Shown piece after piece: positions 25,539-34,813 of a stretch of 64,000 bases of DNA. A model generated the notes under the pieces. It was not told the DNA's origin and searched no databases. It saw nothing but the letters and a program-made list of their open reading frames with translations. The DNA is from Litorimonas sp051251645 (GTDB lineage: Bacteria; Pseudomonadota; Alphaproteobacteria; Caulobacterales; Maricaulaceae). The DNA lies in the NCBI GenBank assembly GCA_051251645.1, contig JBPOEY010000001.1:992001-1056000 (forward strand). The letters are read 5' to 3'. Every line of letters starts with the position of its first letter. Within the stretch, counting starts at the first letter, position 1. A program made the position numbers and the translations under genes.

Positions 25539-26033
25539 TCACGCAACCTGTTTTGGGCCATCATCCCCGGAGAAATCGAGCGAGATCGTTTGGCCACCAC
25601 GGACGATATTGACACTATTGCTTTGATTTTTGATCAAATCGCGCAACATACGAGCGTCGATAGTGAGCGCACCGGCGTCAATTTGGCCGTCCTGATAGAT
25701 ATAAACGCTGTCCCCCTCAATCTCAGCGCCAATGATTTCGAGTGGTGCCGTCACACCATTCGCGAAAATCGCGAAATGCTCTTGCGTGTATAGCGCGAGT
25801 TTGGCTCGGGCGCGCAGGGAACTGAGATCGGGTTCATTAATCAGCCCGGCTTGGAACAAAGCTGACTGCGCATCTTGCAAATGATACACATGGATTACGC
25901 TCAGCGTGCCGTCGTCCAAGATGCGGATTTCAGTTTCAGTTCGCGCGAGGCGATGCGCCATGGCAGGGGGCGCAACCGAAAGGGCGGCGATCCCGCTGAT
26001 GACAATCCGACGTGTGGGACGATTAGTCTTCAC
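25539..26033 (-). CDS. DUF6702-like secreted protein
   Basis: 164 residues. N-terminal MKTNRPTRRIVISGIAALSV carries two adjacent arginines before a hydrophobic stretch, a signal peptide of Tat-like appearance, ending near PPAMAHR. The mature part AHRLARTETEIRILDDG with HVYHLQDAQSAL matches the small proteins (DUF6702) that accompany M1-type peptidases in many marine bacteria. Function unknown. The start overlaps the end of the M1-type peptidase gene by 11 bases, so they are co-transcribed. Confidence 0.65.
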   Translation of the reverse strand: MKTNRPTRRIVISGIAALSVAPPAMAHRLARTETEIRILDDGTLSVIHVYHLQDAQSALFQAGLINEPDLSSLRARAKLALYTQEHFAIFANGVTAPLEIIGAEIEGDSVYIYQDGQIDAGALTIDARMLRDLIKNQSNSVNIVRGGQTISLDFSGDDGPKQVA

Positions 26034-28674
26034 GACCTAGCATCTTCCGCAGCGTTTCACGGAGGCTTTTCCGCTTTGCATCATCCTTGTTGGCTTCGGG
26101 CGTGGTTTCGTCTGTTGTGTCAGTTGGAGTTGTTTCAATATCCGGCGTCACTGCCTCAATGTCTGCGCCCTCGGAGCGTTGCATCGGAACGGAGCTCTCA
26201 TTAGAACTCGTCCCTTCATCCGTTTCCTCGGTTTTCAATTCGCGCAACATATCGGCCATTAGGCTTCGGTTGGTCGCATTAGATTTCGCGAGCGTCAGAC
26301 GATCAGAGACGATGGATTGCGGAAAGCCGTTATTCCCATAATCCGCATCAGCCGTTTGGTGCGCCGGGTCGAGCAAGATACTGTCTATGCGCTTGTCCCT
26401 AACGATGAGTTTGCTCACGCGTTGGCTATCACGGCGCCAAATTTCGGCGGGGACCATGAGATCTTCGCTACTACCATCCGCAAACTTTAGCGTCAGGGGG
26501 AGCGGTGAAATCAATCCGCCGATATTTTCGAAATCGACGAAGTAGAGATATTTTCCATCGTCCATTGCACGATCATAAGCTTTGCGTTCCCAGTCTTTCA
26601 GGTCCTTTAAAAATGATGTGAACGTGTTTCGATCGGCATTCGTAACCGTGAATTTGTCGTTCTCATTATAAAAATCGTTCAGATCTTCGAAGCGGTCGAC
26701 ACGTGTTGTGCGGCCTTCTTCACGATTGCGGCGCTGGACGATGTTCTCCGGGTAACGCGCAATGTCTTCATCGCGCGCAATGTCTTTCTCGACGTCTGGG
26801 TCCTGCGTGCCGATTTGATATTCGCGAACATCTGTGATCGCCATGTCGACATAATCCGTGCCAAAGAACCAGCCGCGCCAGAACCAGTCGAGATCAACCG
26901 CAGACGCATCTTCCATTGTGCGGAAGAAATCTTCCGGCGTCGGGCGTTTGAATTTCCAGCGGTTCGCATATTCGCGGAAGGCGAAATCAAAGGCTTCACG
27001 CCCCATCACAGTTTCGCGCAAGACGATCAAGGCGGCCGCAGGTTTGGCGTAGGCGTTCGGTCCGAATTGAAGCACCGAGTCGGACTGGGTCATGATGGGT
27101 ACTTGATTGCTGCTGGTCATATACCGCGTGATTTCATCGAGCGGATTCTGCATGTCACGGCGGATGGGGAAATTCTCTTCCCACTCATATTCCGCCATAT
27201 ATTCCAAGAAGGTGTTGATGCCTTCATCCATCCAGGTCCACCGGCGTTCATCAGAGTTGACGGTCATTGGAAAGTAGATGTGGCCAACTTCGTGGATAAT
27301 CACACCGACCAAGCCGTATTTCACATTGCGTGAATAGACAATATCTTCGGATTTTTTGTCTTTGTAAGGACGGTACCCATTGAACGTAATCATCGGGTAT
27401 TCCATCCCGCCACGTTCCCACGCATTCACACTTTGCGCCGTCGGGTAGGGGTAGTTGAATGAGAATCGATTATAGACATCCATCGTATGAACGACGGCCT
27501 GGGTCGAGAATTGAGACCAAATTGGATCGGCTTCTTTTGGGAAGAAACTCATCGCGAAGACTTCAGGATGATCCGCATCATCCTGTTCAAAAATCATCGC
27601 GTCCCAGATATATTTAGGCGAACTGGACCATGCGAAATCACGGACATTATCGGCCTGAAATTTCCATGTTTTCGTTCCGGTTAAGTCCGCTGACTCATTC
27701 TTTTCTGCTTCTTCTGGCGTCACAATATAAGTGGGTTTGTCGGGTGCAGCATCCGCCAAGCGACGGCGCTGCACTGCGGTCAGAACCTCACGGGGGTTTT
27801 GTAAAACGCCAGTAGCAGAGACGATGTGATCTGCCGGAACCGTGAGATCAACCGTGTAATCGCCAAATTCGAGCGTGAATTCGCCGCGCCCAAGGAACTG
27901 TTTGTTCTGCCAACCTGTGTAGTCAGTATAGGCAGCGAGACGTGGGAACCATTGGGCCATCGCGAAAATGTAGTTATCTTCGTCTTCGAAATATTCGAAT
28001 CCACCACGCCCGCCGACAGCGACTTCGTCGATGATATTATGTTCCCAATCGACTTGAAAGCTGAACGTTGCGCCAGGTGCCAGCGGTGTTGGCAGATCAA
28101 TCCGCAGCATGGAGTCATTGATGAAATAAGAGAGTTCGCCGCCGCTCATGTCTGCAATTTGACTGAACTCAAACCCGTATTGGCGGTCTTCCATCGCCTG
28201 TTCATATCGCAGCTGGCCAAAACTGTAGCGGTCAGATCCGCCAGCGCCTTGACCACGCGATGTTCCCGATGCGGATGCTGTCGCACTGTCGCGCGCCAAG
28301 CTACCATCCTTGAACCGGTTTTGATCCAGCGCGAGCCAAATATAGGTCAACGTGTCTGGGGAGTTGTTGACATATTCAATATCCATTTCGGCCGTGATAT
28401 GCTGACGGCTTTCGTCAAGCGTGGCGTCAATGTCGACATTCGCCCGCTGTTGCCAATAGCCAGGGCCGGGCGCGCCGGAGGCAGAGCGGTAAATATTTGG
28501 CGAACGAAATTCTGTTCCCATTTGCCGGAACTTAGCGGCGGCATCAGTGTCGCTGCCCGCAACGCCGCGACCGGGTCCATCATTGGCAAAGGTGTCAGAC
28601 GTGACGCCAAGAGTCATAACGAGGGCGCCCGCCGTCAAGGTTGCAAGCTTGAAGGCGTAGGTCAGGTGGGACAT
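26023..28674 (-). CDS. M1-type (gluzincin) metallopeptidase, periplasmic
   Basis: About 883 residues with an N-terminal signal peptide (ends near FANDG). The zinc site is HEVGH followed at 18 residues by the glutamate in MDEGINTFLEY, matching the M1 HExxH-x18-E pattern. The exopeptidase GxMEN motif is replaced by GGMEYPMITF, usual for this subfamily. A large N-terminal domain, a zinc domain and a C-terminal Thr/Glu-rich low-complexity tail are present. The start at 28674 is chosen because GGAGTCTTTG precedes it. It heads a two-gene operon with the DUF6702-like gene. Likely digests extracellular or envelope peptides. Confidence 0.88.
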   Translation of the reverse strand: MSHLTYAFKLATLTAGALVMTLGVTSDTFANDGPGRGVAGSDTDAAAKFRQMGTEFRSPNIYRSASGAPGPGYWQQRANVDIDATLDESRQHITAEMDIEYVNNSPDTLTYIWLALDQNRFKDGSLARDSATASASGTSRGQGAGGSDRYSFGQLRYEQAMEDRQYGFEFSQIADMSGGELSYFINDSMLRIDLPTPLAPGATFSFQVDWEHNIIDEVAVGGRGGFEYFEDEDNYIFAMAQWFPRLAAYTDYTGWQNKQFLGRGEFTLEFGDYTVDLTVPADHIVSATGVLQNPREVLTAVQRRRLADAAPDKPTYIVTPEEAEKNESADLTGTKTWKFQADNVRDFAWSSSPKYIWDAMIFEQDDADHPEVFAMSFFPKEADPIWSQFSTQAVVHTMDVYNRFSFNYPYPTAQSVNAWERGGMEYPMITFNGYRPYKDKKSEDIVYSRNVKYGLVGVIIHEVGHIYFPMTVNSDERRWTWMDEGINTFLEYMAEYEWEENFPIRRDMQNPLDEITRYMTSSNQVPIMTQSDSVLQFGPNAYAKPAAALIVLRETVMGREAFDFAFREYANRWKFKRPTPEDFFRTMEDASAVDLDWFWRGWFFGTDYVDMAITDVREYQIGTQDPDVEKDIARDEDIARYPENIVQRRNREEGRTTRVDRFEDLNDFYNENDKFTVTNADRNTFTSFLKDLKDWERKAYDRAMDDGKYLYFVDFENIGGLISPLPLTLKFADGSSEDLMVPAEIWRRDSQRVSKLIVRDKRIDSILLDPAHQTADADYGNNGFPQSIVSDRLTLAKSNATNRSLMADMLRELKTEETDEGTSSNESSVPMQRSEGADIEAVTPDIETTPTDTTDETTPEANKDDAKRKSLRETLRKMLGRED

Positions 28675-28763
28675 CAAAGACTCCGGGCCGAACATTCGCA
28701 TGTCGACACATTAAGATTTCATTTCCCATGTTTCATAGTGGGTTCGCGTGTTGGGGGAAGGCT

Positions 28764-29816
28764 CTAAACTGCAATCAACGCCTGAATAGAGGCCGCCTGT
28801 GGACTTTTCCGCGATTTTTCTCTGAAAATTGCGTCTGAGAGGGCTTTTACTGGGTGCATCTTTCGAAATGCATGCCGCCCCATTATCGTCCCTCCGCGCA
28901 AGGCATTAGGATCATAAAGCGTTTCAACTTTGGCGGCGACGGCGCGTAACGTGTTGAAGCGGTCCAGCGTGATCTGGCGGGCGTCGGCCAAAGCCGTTTG
29001 GCGCTTCTTAAACTGGTTGGACTCAATTGCCCTGCGCATTATCTCAATGGCATCGTCGAGGTCAAATATATCGATCGGGATAACAGAATCGATTGGGAAT
29101 ACAGTGCTATACGCCGGGTCTCCGAAGTAGAATGGTAGGCACCCCGCGACAAAACAATCCGTCAATTTCTCTGTGAAATGACCCGGTTCAACATGGTTTT
29201 CGACCGCAACGTGATAGCGATAAGACGCCATCGCTTCAGCTTTATCATCAACGGGACGTAGGCCGCGACCAAAGAGTTGAAGATCATCTCCAAGTCGTTC
29301 TTTCAGAGCCAGCATGAAGGACAGACGTTGCGCATGAACTGTGTGTGCCATCGCCTTGGTCGATGACATGGCGGATAGAATCATTGCTTTTTCAGGAGGG
29401 CCCTCTGGAATATCTAAATGCGAACCGCCCGCCATATTGCGTCCATAAAAAAACCGTAGCGGCGGAGTTTCACGTATCTGGCGGGGATGACGCACGAGGC
29501 TCGGATGTTTAGCCGTCCAGACATGACCAAACTGTCGTAGGTAATGCGGTCCATCAATGCGGATCGATGCGGGCTCAGTTGTCAGCAAAAATGTATTGAT
29601 CGGCGCGCACGAGAGCGATTCTTTGCGGTCTATTGTCTTGCTTCCCGCCAAGGGCGGTAAATCCTCATAAGCGACAAGGACGTCATAGTCGGATGCGTCT
29701 GCATCAAATGTGAAGACGCAATGACCGATCGTGTCAGAGCCCGTCGGTAGAAGCGGTCGCCACAGCGCGTCAATTTCGTCCGGTTGAGTCTTGGACACAA
29801 ATTTGATGCGGATCAT
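28764..29816 (-). CDS. Glycosyltransferase family 10 (fucosyltransferase-like)
   Basis: 350 residues. The C-terminal half carries the alpha1,3-fucosyltransferase-type block YRYHVAVENHVEPGHFTEKL and CFVAGCLPFYFGDP, which binds GDP-sugar, so it belongs to the GT10 group. Donor and acceptor cannot be read. Start at 29816 (MIRIKFVSKTQP) is preferred over the longer frame to 29858, whose first residues overlap the next gene. It is 20 bases after the GT at 29837, on the same strand. It likely decorates a surface glycan (LPS O-antigen or capsule) or a protein. Confidence 0.8.
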   Translation of the reverse strand: MIRIKFVSKTQPDEIDALWRPLLPTGSDTIGHCVFTFDADASDYDVLVAYEDLPPLAGSKTIDRKESLSCAPINTFLLTTEPASIRIDGPHYLRQFGHVWTAKHPSLVRHPRQIRETPPLRFFYGRNMAGGSHLDIPEGPPEKAMILSAMSSTKAMAHTVHAQRLSFMLALKERLGDDLQLFGRGLRPVDDKAEAMASYRYHVAVENHVEPGHFTEKLTDCFVAGCLPFYFGDPAYSTVFPIDSVIPIDIFDLDDAIEIMRRAIESNQFKKRQTALADARQITLDRFNTLRAVAAKVETLYDPNALRGGTIMGRHAFRKMHPVKALSDAIFREKSRKSPQAASIQALIAV

Positions 29817-29836
29817 TGTGTTGTGAGACAGGGCGA

Positions 29837-30565
29837 TCACCAGTGCTCGGCAATCCAAGGCGTCGGTCGAACGTGTTTATAGAGCTTCTTCCACGTGGAT
29901 TTCACCGGCCATTCACCCCGCATGGCTTCGTCTTGATCAGGTTTGCCCGTAAACGCGACGATCCGTGTCTCGGTCGGTAGTTCTGGCACTTTGAAAAAAT
30001 TCATAGGCCAGCGGGGCAAGAGCGTATGTTTGAAAGACGCGCACCACAGATCTGGCCAAAACACCATGTCGTCGATTTCGCGTGAAATATAGAGCTGTTC
30101 TATCCGGTAACGCGACAAAACACTGTCAGGATCAGCTTGGAAGTCATTGAAAATATGAGTATATTTTCCGACAGGAAAACGAAAGGCTGAGGTATTGCCA
30201 TTGCCTTGACCCATCTGCGTCCAGTTTTCGATGACGCAATATCGCCCTGGCTCAAAGTCGAACATTTCGTCGAGCGATCCGGTGATGACGAGATCGAGAT
30301 CAAGGAATAAAACATCGCCCGAGAGATCCGCGAGTGGCGTTTGCCACAAAGTCAGTTTTCGCCAAGGCGTATTAATCAGGTCCGCAGATAAATTGATCTC
30401 TGGAATTGAGTGACATTGAACGTCGGGATCAATGCCCGTTACGTCATCCGTCAGACAGACAAGTCGCGTTGGGCGCGCTGTGTTTCTTTGCACAGCGGCC
30501 CACATGCGATTGACGAATTCAGGGCCATAACGTGTGCCCCACTTCATGCAGATAACGGTCTGCAT
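29837..30565 (-). CDS. GT8-like glycosyltransferase
   Basis: 242 residues. N-terminal TVICMKWGTRYGPEFVNRMW, a conserved LVCLTDDVTG, and a DxD motif in VLFLDLDLVITGS, which binds the nucleotide-sugar/metal, suggest a GT-A fold retaining transferase of the GT8 or closely related type. It lies between the M28 lipoprotein gene (8 bases upstream) and the GT10 gene (20 bases downstream). All three are transcribed on the minus strand. The acceptor is unknown. It could attach the first sugars to a glycan that the GT10 enzyme then fucosylates. Confidence 0.72.
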   Translation of the reverse strand: MQTVICMKWGTRYGPEFVNRMWAAVQRNTARPTRLVCLTDDVTGIDPDVQCHSIPEINLSADLINTPWRKLTLWQTPLADLSGDVLFLDLDLVITGSLDEMFDFEPGRYCVIENWTQMGQGNGNTSAFRFPVGKYTHIFNDFQADPDSVLSRYRIEQLYISREIDDMVFWPDLWCASFKHTLLPRWPMNFFKVPELPTETRIVAFTGKPDQDEAMRGEWPVKSTWKKLYKHVRPTPWIAEHW

Positions 30566-30573
30566 GATGGTAA

Positions 30574-32256
30574 TTAGTCGTCCATTTCCACGCGTTGCTC
30601 ATCGCGAAGCGCCCGGAACTCATTACCGTCATACCAATTTGGCCAATCTGTGCTGTCTGCGAGATTATAGCCTAGTTCGAACAAGATTTCTGTAACTTGA
30701 TCGATCCCTGACAGGTCCCAGCTATTATCATATTCGTCGGCCGGCTTGTGATAACGGACTTCCGTATATTCTTTCTGGAAGGCTTCGCCGTAAGCGCTAC
30801 CCTTCGTGACGTGATCAACACCGCCGTCGGCGTAGAGCATCGGCACACCGCGTTTGGCGAGGCTGATATGATCTGAGCGGTAGAAATAGCCGGCAGATCG
30901 GTTTGTATCGGGTTCAATCCGCATGCCGCGAGGCGCGAGGACATCATTCAAACGATCTTCCAGCTCAGAGCTACCAAAGCCGACAACGATGATATCATTT
31001 GTCTCTCCGATCGGCTGAATAGCGTCGATATTGATTCCGGCGACCGTCTGTTTCAGCGAAACAATCGGATTGGCGGCATAATAAGCGGAGCCGAGTAGGC
31101 CGCTTTCTTCTGCTGTGACTGCAACGAAGAGGGCAGAACGCTCTGGCGCGCCCGCTTCGACAAAGGCTTCGCCAATTTCGATGATGGCTGCCGTCCCAGT
31201 CGCATTATCAACGGCCCCATTATAGATATGGTCTTCGCCCGTGCCGTTATTTCCCAAATGGTCCCAATGCGCCATGTAGAGGACATACTCATCTGGATGA
31301 ACTGTGCCGCGTATACCGCCGACGGCATTCGCGCTCTCCACCGTCGTGACAGATTGTTTGATCGTCGCATCGAGTTCGAGACCGCCCATATCGATGGCTT
31401 CGAAGTCCCCAGTCGCGGCGCTGACCGATAATGTATCAAAATCTAGTCCGGCAGACATGAACATAGATTTGGCCGTGTCCTCGCTAACCCAACCTTCCAA
31501 TATCGTGCGGTCTGCGCCGCCGTCTGAACGCACAACGTCAAGCTGTGCACCTGTCCAGCTGCCAGAAACAACTTCCCAAGGATATGAAGCTGGGGCGGTC
31601 TGGTGAATCACGATAGCGCCCGCAGCGCCCTGACGGCCTGCTTCTTCATATTTATATGTCCAACGACCGTAGTAGGTCATAGCATCGCCATTAAAGAGCG
31701 AAGTGTCCTTGGTTGCATAACCCGGATCATTGACCAACATGACGACGGTCTTGCCTTCAACGTCGAGACCTTCGTAATCATTCCAACCAAATTCCGGAGC
31801 GACAACACCATAGCCAACAAACACGAGTTCACTGTCGGTTAGGGAAAGAGTCGCGTCAGTTTTTTTGCTCCAGAAGACGGCTTCGTCTGTTTGAGACGAA
31901 TTAGCCGCGACAATAACGTCACCATCATGGGTGATCTGCATTATGCTGTCTGCGGCGAGCGTCGCTTCGGCGAGTTCAACTTTTTGGAAGTATGTGCCGT
32001 TCTCTCCCATTGGAACTAAACCAGCAGCTTTCATTTCAGCGGCAATATAGTCGAGGGTTTTTTGTCCACCCTCTGTACCCGGTGCGCGGCCCATAAAGTC
32101 GTCTGCGGACAAAGTTTCAATGCGACGGCCTAAATCAGTCGCTGAAATCATTGTGCCTGGATCGAAAACGATTTCAGGTTTCGTAGCATCCGTATCAGCA
32201 CAGGCGGTGAGGACAAAGGCGGCGCAAGCGCTCGCCAGAAGAATAGTCTTCGTCAT
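30574..32256 (-). CDS. M28-family zinc metallopeptidase, lipoprotein
   Basis: 560 residues. Lipobox LTAC at residues 16-19 after a short signal sequence. The M28 metal blocks are visible: YMAHWDHLGNNGTGEDH (His, Asp), NGAVDNATGTAAIIEIG (Asp), VAVTAEESGLLGSAYYA (Glu, Glu), then the second His near the C-terminus (GVDHVTKGS). Between residue about 130 and 270 a PA-like insertion (YATKDTSLFNG region) appears, as in many aminopeptidases of this class. It is likely a periplasmic or surface aminopeptidase. Divergent from a second M28 gene across an 84-base gap. Confidence 0.87.
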   Translation of the reverse strand: MTKTILLASACAAFVLTACADTDATKPEIVFDPGTMISATDLGRRIETLSADDFMGRAPGTEGGQKTLDYIAAEMKAAGLVPMGENGTYFQKVELAEATLAADSIMQITHDGDVIVAANSSQTDEAVFWSKKTDATLSLTDSELVFVGYGVVAPEFGWNDYEGLDVEGKTVVMLVNDPGYATKDTSLFNGDAMTYYGRWTYKYEEAGRQGAAGAIVIHQTAPASYPWEVVSGSWTGAQLDVVRSDGGADRTILEGWVSEDTAKSMFMSAGLDFDTLSVSAATGDFEAIDMGGLELDATIKQSVTTVESANAVGGIRGTVHPDEYVLYMAHWDHLGNNGTGEDHIYNGAVDNATGTAAIIEIGEAFVEAGAPERSALFVAVTAEESGLLGSAYYAANPIVSLKQTVAGINIDAIQPIGETNDIIVVGFGSSELEDRLNDVLAPRGMRIEPDTNRSAGYFYRSDHISLAKRGVPMLYADGGVDHVTKGSAYGEAFQKEYTEVRYHKPADEYDNSWDLSGIDQVTEILFELGYNLADSTDWPNWYDGNEFRALRDEQRVEMDD

Positions 32257-32340
32257 TGGAAAACTCCCATTCGGTTTGACGCAGTTGCTAACGCTGCTGG
32301 ACCGTTTATCAAGCCTCCAAATTCAGTGGAGAGGTTCAAT

Positions 32341-33741
32341 ATGTCGATCGGTCAATGGACGAAACAGGGAAGCGCCGTGTTTGCACTTGTGATTGGTGTC
32401 GCGGCTTGCGCCACACCGGCGATACAGTCAGACGCTATTGGTTCCATAGAACAACAGATATTAGACGCGGCCAGATCCGGGTCTCAAGGCTATGAAATCG
32501 TCGAAGGTCTAACCACCGAAGTCGGTCAGCGTTTGGCAGGAACAGAAGCTGAAGCGCGGGCGCGCGATTGGACTGTGGCCAAGTTCAAAGAAATTGGATT
32601 GCAAAATGTGCGCGTCGAACCGTTCACTATTCCGGGCTGGGAACGTGGTGTAGAGACGGCGACGATTGTTAGCCCCTATCCACAAGAGATGCTGGTAACC
32701 GCTCTCGGCGGTTCCGTTGCAACACCTATTGGCGGCGTGACGGCAGAGATATCTTATTTCCCAACATTTCAAGACCTTGAAAGCGCGCCTGAAGGTGGAT
32801 TGGACGGCAAGATCGTCTTTATTTCAGGTTTGATGGAGAAGGCGCCTGATGGTGCAGGTTATGGCCCCGCAAATCAAAAAAGACGCTCTGGCGCGTCTGA
32901 GGCCGCTAAGCGCGGCGCCGCCGCCGTCGTTATCCGCTCAGTCGGGACCGATTCACATCGATTCCCGCATACGGGACAAATGCGCTATGCTGAGGGTCTT
33001 CCGAAAATTCCGATTGCTGCTTTGTCTGCGCCAGACGCTGACCAGCTGGAACGTATGTTTGACAGAGAACAGACCGTCACGATGGCGTTGAATATTCAAC
33101 CAAGCGCGACTGGGGATATGCCGTCCGGCAACGTCATTGGCGAAATTATTGGGACGGAACGTCCGGAAGAAATTGTGCTTATTAGTGGCCACCTAGATAG
33201 TTGGGACCTCGGAACCGGGGCCATTGATGATGGCGCGGGGATCGGAATTAGCGCGGGTGCCGCGCAGGTTCTGATCGAATCTGGGCTAATACCTAAACGA
33301 ACAATCCGGGTTGTGGCTTACGGCGCCGAAGAAGTCGGCTTGCTGGGTGGGTTCGCCTATCGTGATTTGCACCGCGATGATTTGGGAAATCATGTCCTCG
33401 CGACGGAATCAGATTTCGGATCAAAGCCCGCTTATGAAGTCTTAGTCGGCGTGACGGAAGGCGAAGACGTAATTAAAGCCGTCGCGTCAGCGCTGGGGCT
33501 TCCAATCGGAGAGCGCGGCACGAATGGCGGTCCTGATATTGGGCCGATTGCCGCGCTCGGCGTGCCAACAATGCGGTTCCAACAAGACGGGACTGATTAC
33601 TTCGATTTGCACCACACGCCCGACGACACGCTTGATAAAATTGATCCGGACGACATTGCCGAAAATGTCGCCGCATTTGCTCTCATGGCGTGGCTTGCAG
33701 CCAATGCTGACACAGACTTCCGCTCAGATACAGGCAACTAA
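32341..33741 (+). CDS. M28-family metallopeptidase, lipoprotein
   Basis: 466 residues. Lipobox VAAC after the short signal sequence; the start at 32341 is preceded by GGAGAGGTT. Metal blocks LISGHLDSWDLGTGAIDDGAG, VVAYGAEEVGLLGG and FDLHHTPDDTLDKI are intact. A PA insertion (RRSGASEAAKRGAAAVVIRS) lies before them. It fits the carboxypeptidase Q/glutamate-carboxypeptidase-like branch, probably acting on short peptides in the periplasm. It is only three bases before the nitronate monooxygenase start, so they share a transcript. Confidence 0.88.
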   Translation: MSIGQWTKQGSAVFALVIGVAACATPAIQSDAIGSIEQQILDAARSGSQGYEIVEGLTTEVGQRLAGTEAEARARDWTVAKFKEIGLQNVRVEPFTIPGWERGVETATIVSPYPQEMLVTALGGSVATPIGGVTAEISYFPTFQDLESAPEGGLDGKIVFISGLMEKAPDGAGYGPANQKRRSGASEAAKRGAAAVVIRSVGTDSHRFPHTGQMRYAEGLPKIPIAALSAPDADQLERMFDREQTVTMALNIQPSATGDMPSGNVIGEIIGTERPEEIVLISGHLDSWDLGTGAIDDGAGIGISAGAAQVLIESGLIPKRTIRVVAYGAEEVGLLGGFAYRDLHRDDLGNHVLATESDFGSKPAYEVLVGVTEGEDVIKAVASALGLPIGERGTNGGPDIGPIAALGVPTMRFQQDGTDYFDLHHTPDDTLDKIDPDDIAENVAAFALMAWLAANADTDFRSDTGN

Positions 33742-33744
33742 ACG

Positions 33745-34710
33745 ATGGCTCTTCCCGACATTCTTAAACAGACGCGACTTCCGGTTATTGCCGCGCCTTT
33801 ATTTATTGTTTCCGGCCCGGATCTCGTGATTGCGCAATGTAAAGCCGGTGTTATCGGCAGTTTCCCTGCACTCAATGCGCGGCCTGCGGAGATGCTGGAA
33901 AAATGGATCGTTCGGATCAAGCTAGAGCTCGAAGCTTATCAGCGTGAAAACCCTGACGCTATTGTTGCCCCTTTCGCCGTCAATCAGATTTGCCATCCGT
34001 CGAACAATCGACTGGAACATGATATGGAAGTCTGTGTGAAGCACGAAGTGCCGATCATCATCACATCGCTCCAGGCGAACCAAAAAGTCTATGACGCCGC
34101 TCATTCTTATGGCGGGATCATTCTGCATGATGTGACCAATATCCGTCATACGAAAAAGGCGCTTAGCATGGGCGCAGACGGCATCATTGCCGTCTGCGCT
34201 GGGGCGGGTGGCCATGCAGGGACAATGTCGCCCTTTGCGCTCATTCCTGAAATTCGTAAATTCTTTGACGGCCCAATTTTGTGTAGCGGCTCTATGAGCA
34301 CGGGCGGCTCTGTGGCGGGGGCGATCGGGATTGGTGCCGACATGGCTTATATGGGCACACGCTTCATTGCGACAGATGAGGCCAATGCGGATGCGGCCTA
34401 TAAGCAAGAGATCGTCGAAAGCGCAGGCGCTGACATCGTCTATTCCTCACTTTTTACCGGTGTTCACGGTAACTATCTGCGTGGATCGATTGAGAAAGCT
34501 GGAATGGATCCAGACAATCTTCCAACCGCTGATAAGACGTCTATGAATTTTGGGTCTGGTGGAAACACGGACAAGAAAGCATGGAAAGATATCTGGGGCG
34601 CCGGGCAAGGTGTCGGCACAATTGATAGCTCCACGTCGGTCGCCGATGTCGTGAACACGCTGGAAGCGGAATTCCAATCGGCGTTGGTGCGTCTTTCATC
34701 CCACGCTTAA
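33745..34710 (+). CDS. Nitronate monooxygenase family flavoprotein
   Basis: 321 residues of TIM-barrel NMO type. Typical FMN-binding blocks: TRLPVIAAPLFIVSGPDLVIA at the start, ICAGAGGHAG-like IIAVCAGAGGHAGTMSPFAL, and GPILCSGSMSTGGSVAGAIG, GADMAYMGTRFIATDEANAD. It oxidises alkyl nitronates with oxygen or, in some members, has an unrelated flavin role. Cytoplasmic. Its neighbours are a peptidase and an envelope protein, with no clear pathway link. Confidence 0.87.
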   Translation: MALPDILKQTRLPVIAAPLFIVSGPDLVIAQCKAGVIGSFPALNARPAEMLEKWIVRIKLELEAYQRENPDAIVAPFAVNQICHPSNNRLEHDMEVCVKHEVPIIITSLQANQKVYDAAHSYGGIILHDVTNIRHTKKALSMGADGIIAVCAGAGGHAGTMSPFALIPEIRKFFDGPILCSGSMSTGGSVAGAIGIGADMAYMGTRFIATDEANADAAYKQEIVESAGADIVYSSLFTGVHGNYLRGSIEKAGMDPDNLPTADKTSMNFGSGGNTDKKAWKDIWGAGQGVGTIDSSTSVADVVNTLEAEFQSALVRLSSHA

Positions 34711-34735
34711 TCCGCGATCAAATCATTAAGGGTTT

Positions 34736-34755
34736 ACGATAGCGTCATCTATCGT
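34736..34755. promoter_or_regulatory. Inverted repeat upstream of the BON/OmpA gene
   Basis: ACGATAG (34736-34742) pairs exactly with CTATCGT (34749-34755) around a six-base loop. The GTTTAC hexamer is also directly repeated on its edges (34732-34737 and 34754-34759). It lies about 60 bases before the OmpA-domain gene. It could be an operator or a weak terminator for the NMO gene. No T run other than TTT follows. Confidence 0.3.
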
Positions 34756-34813
34756 TTACCATTGCTGTGTGAGTCCGGTATGGGCTTTGGGGCGGGGAAC
34801 TGGGAGAATGATA

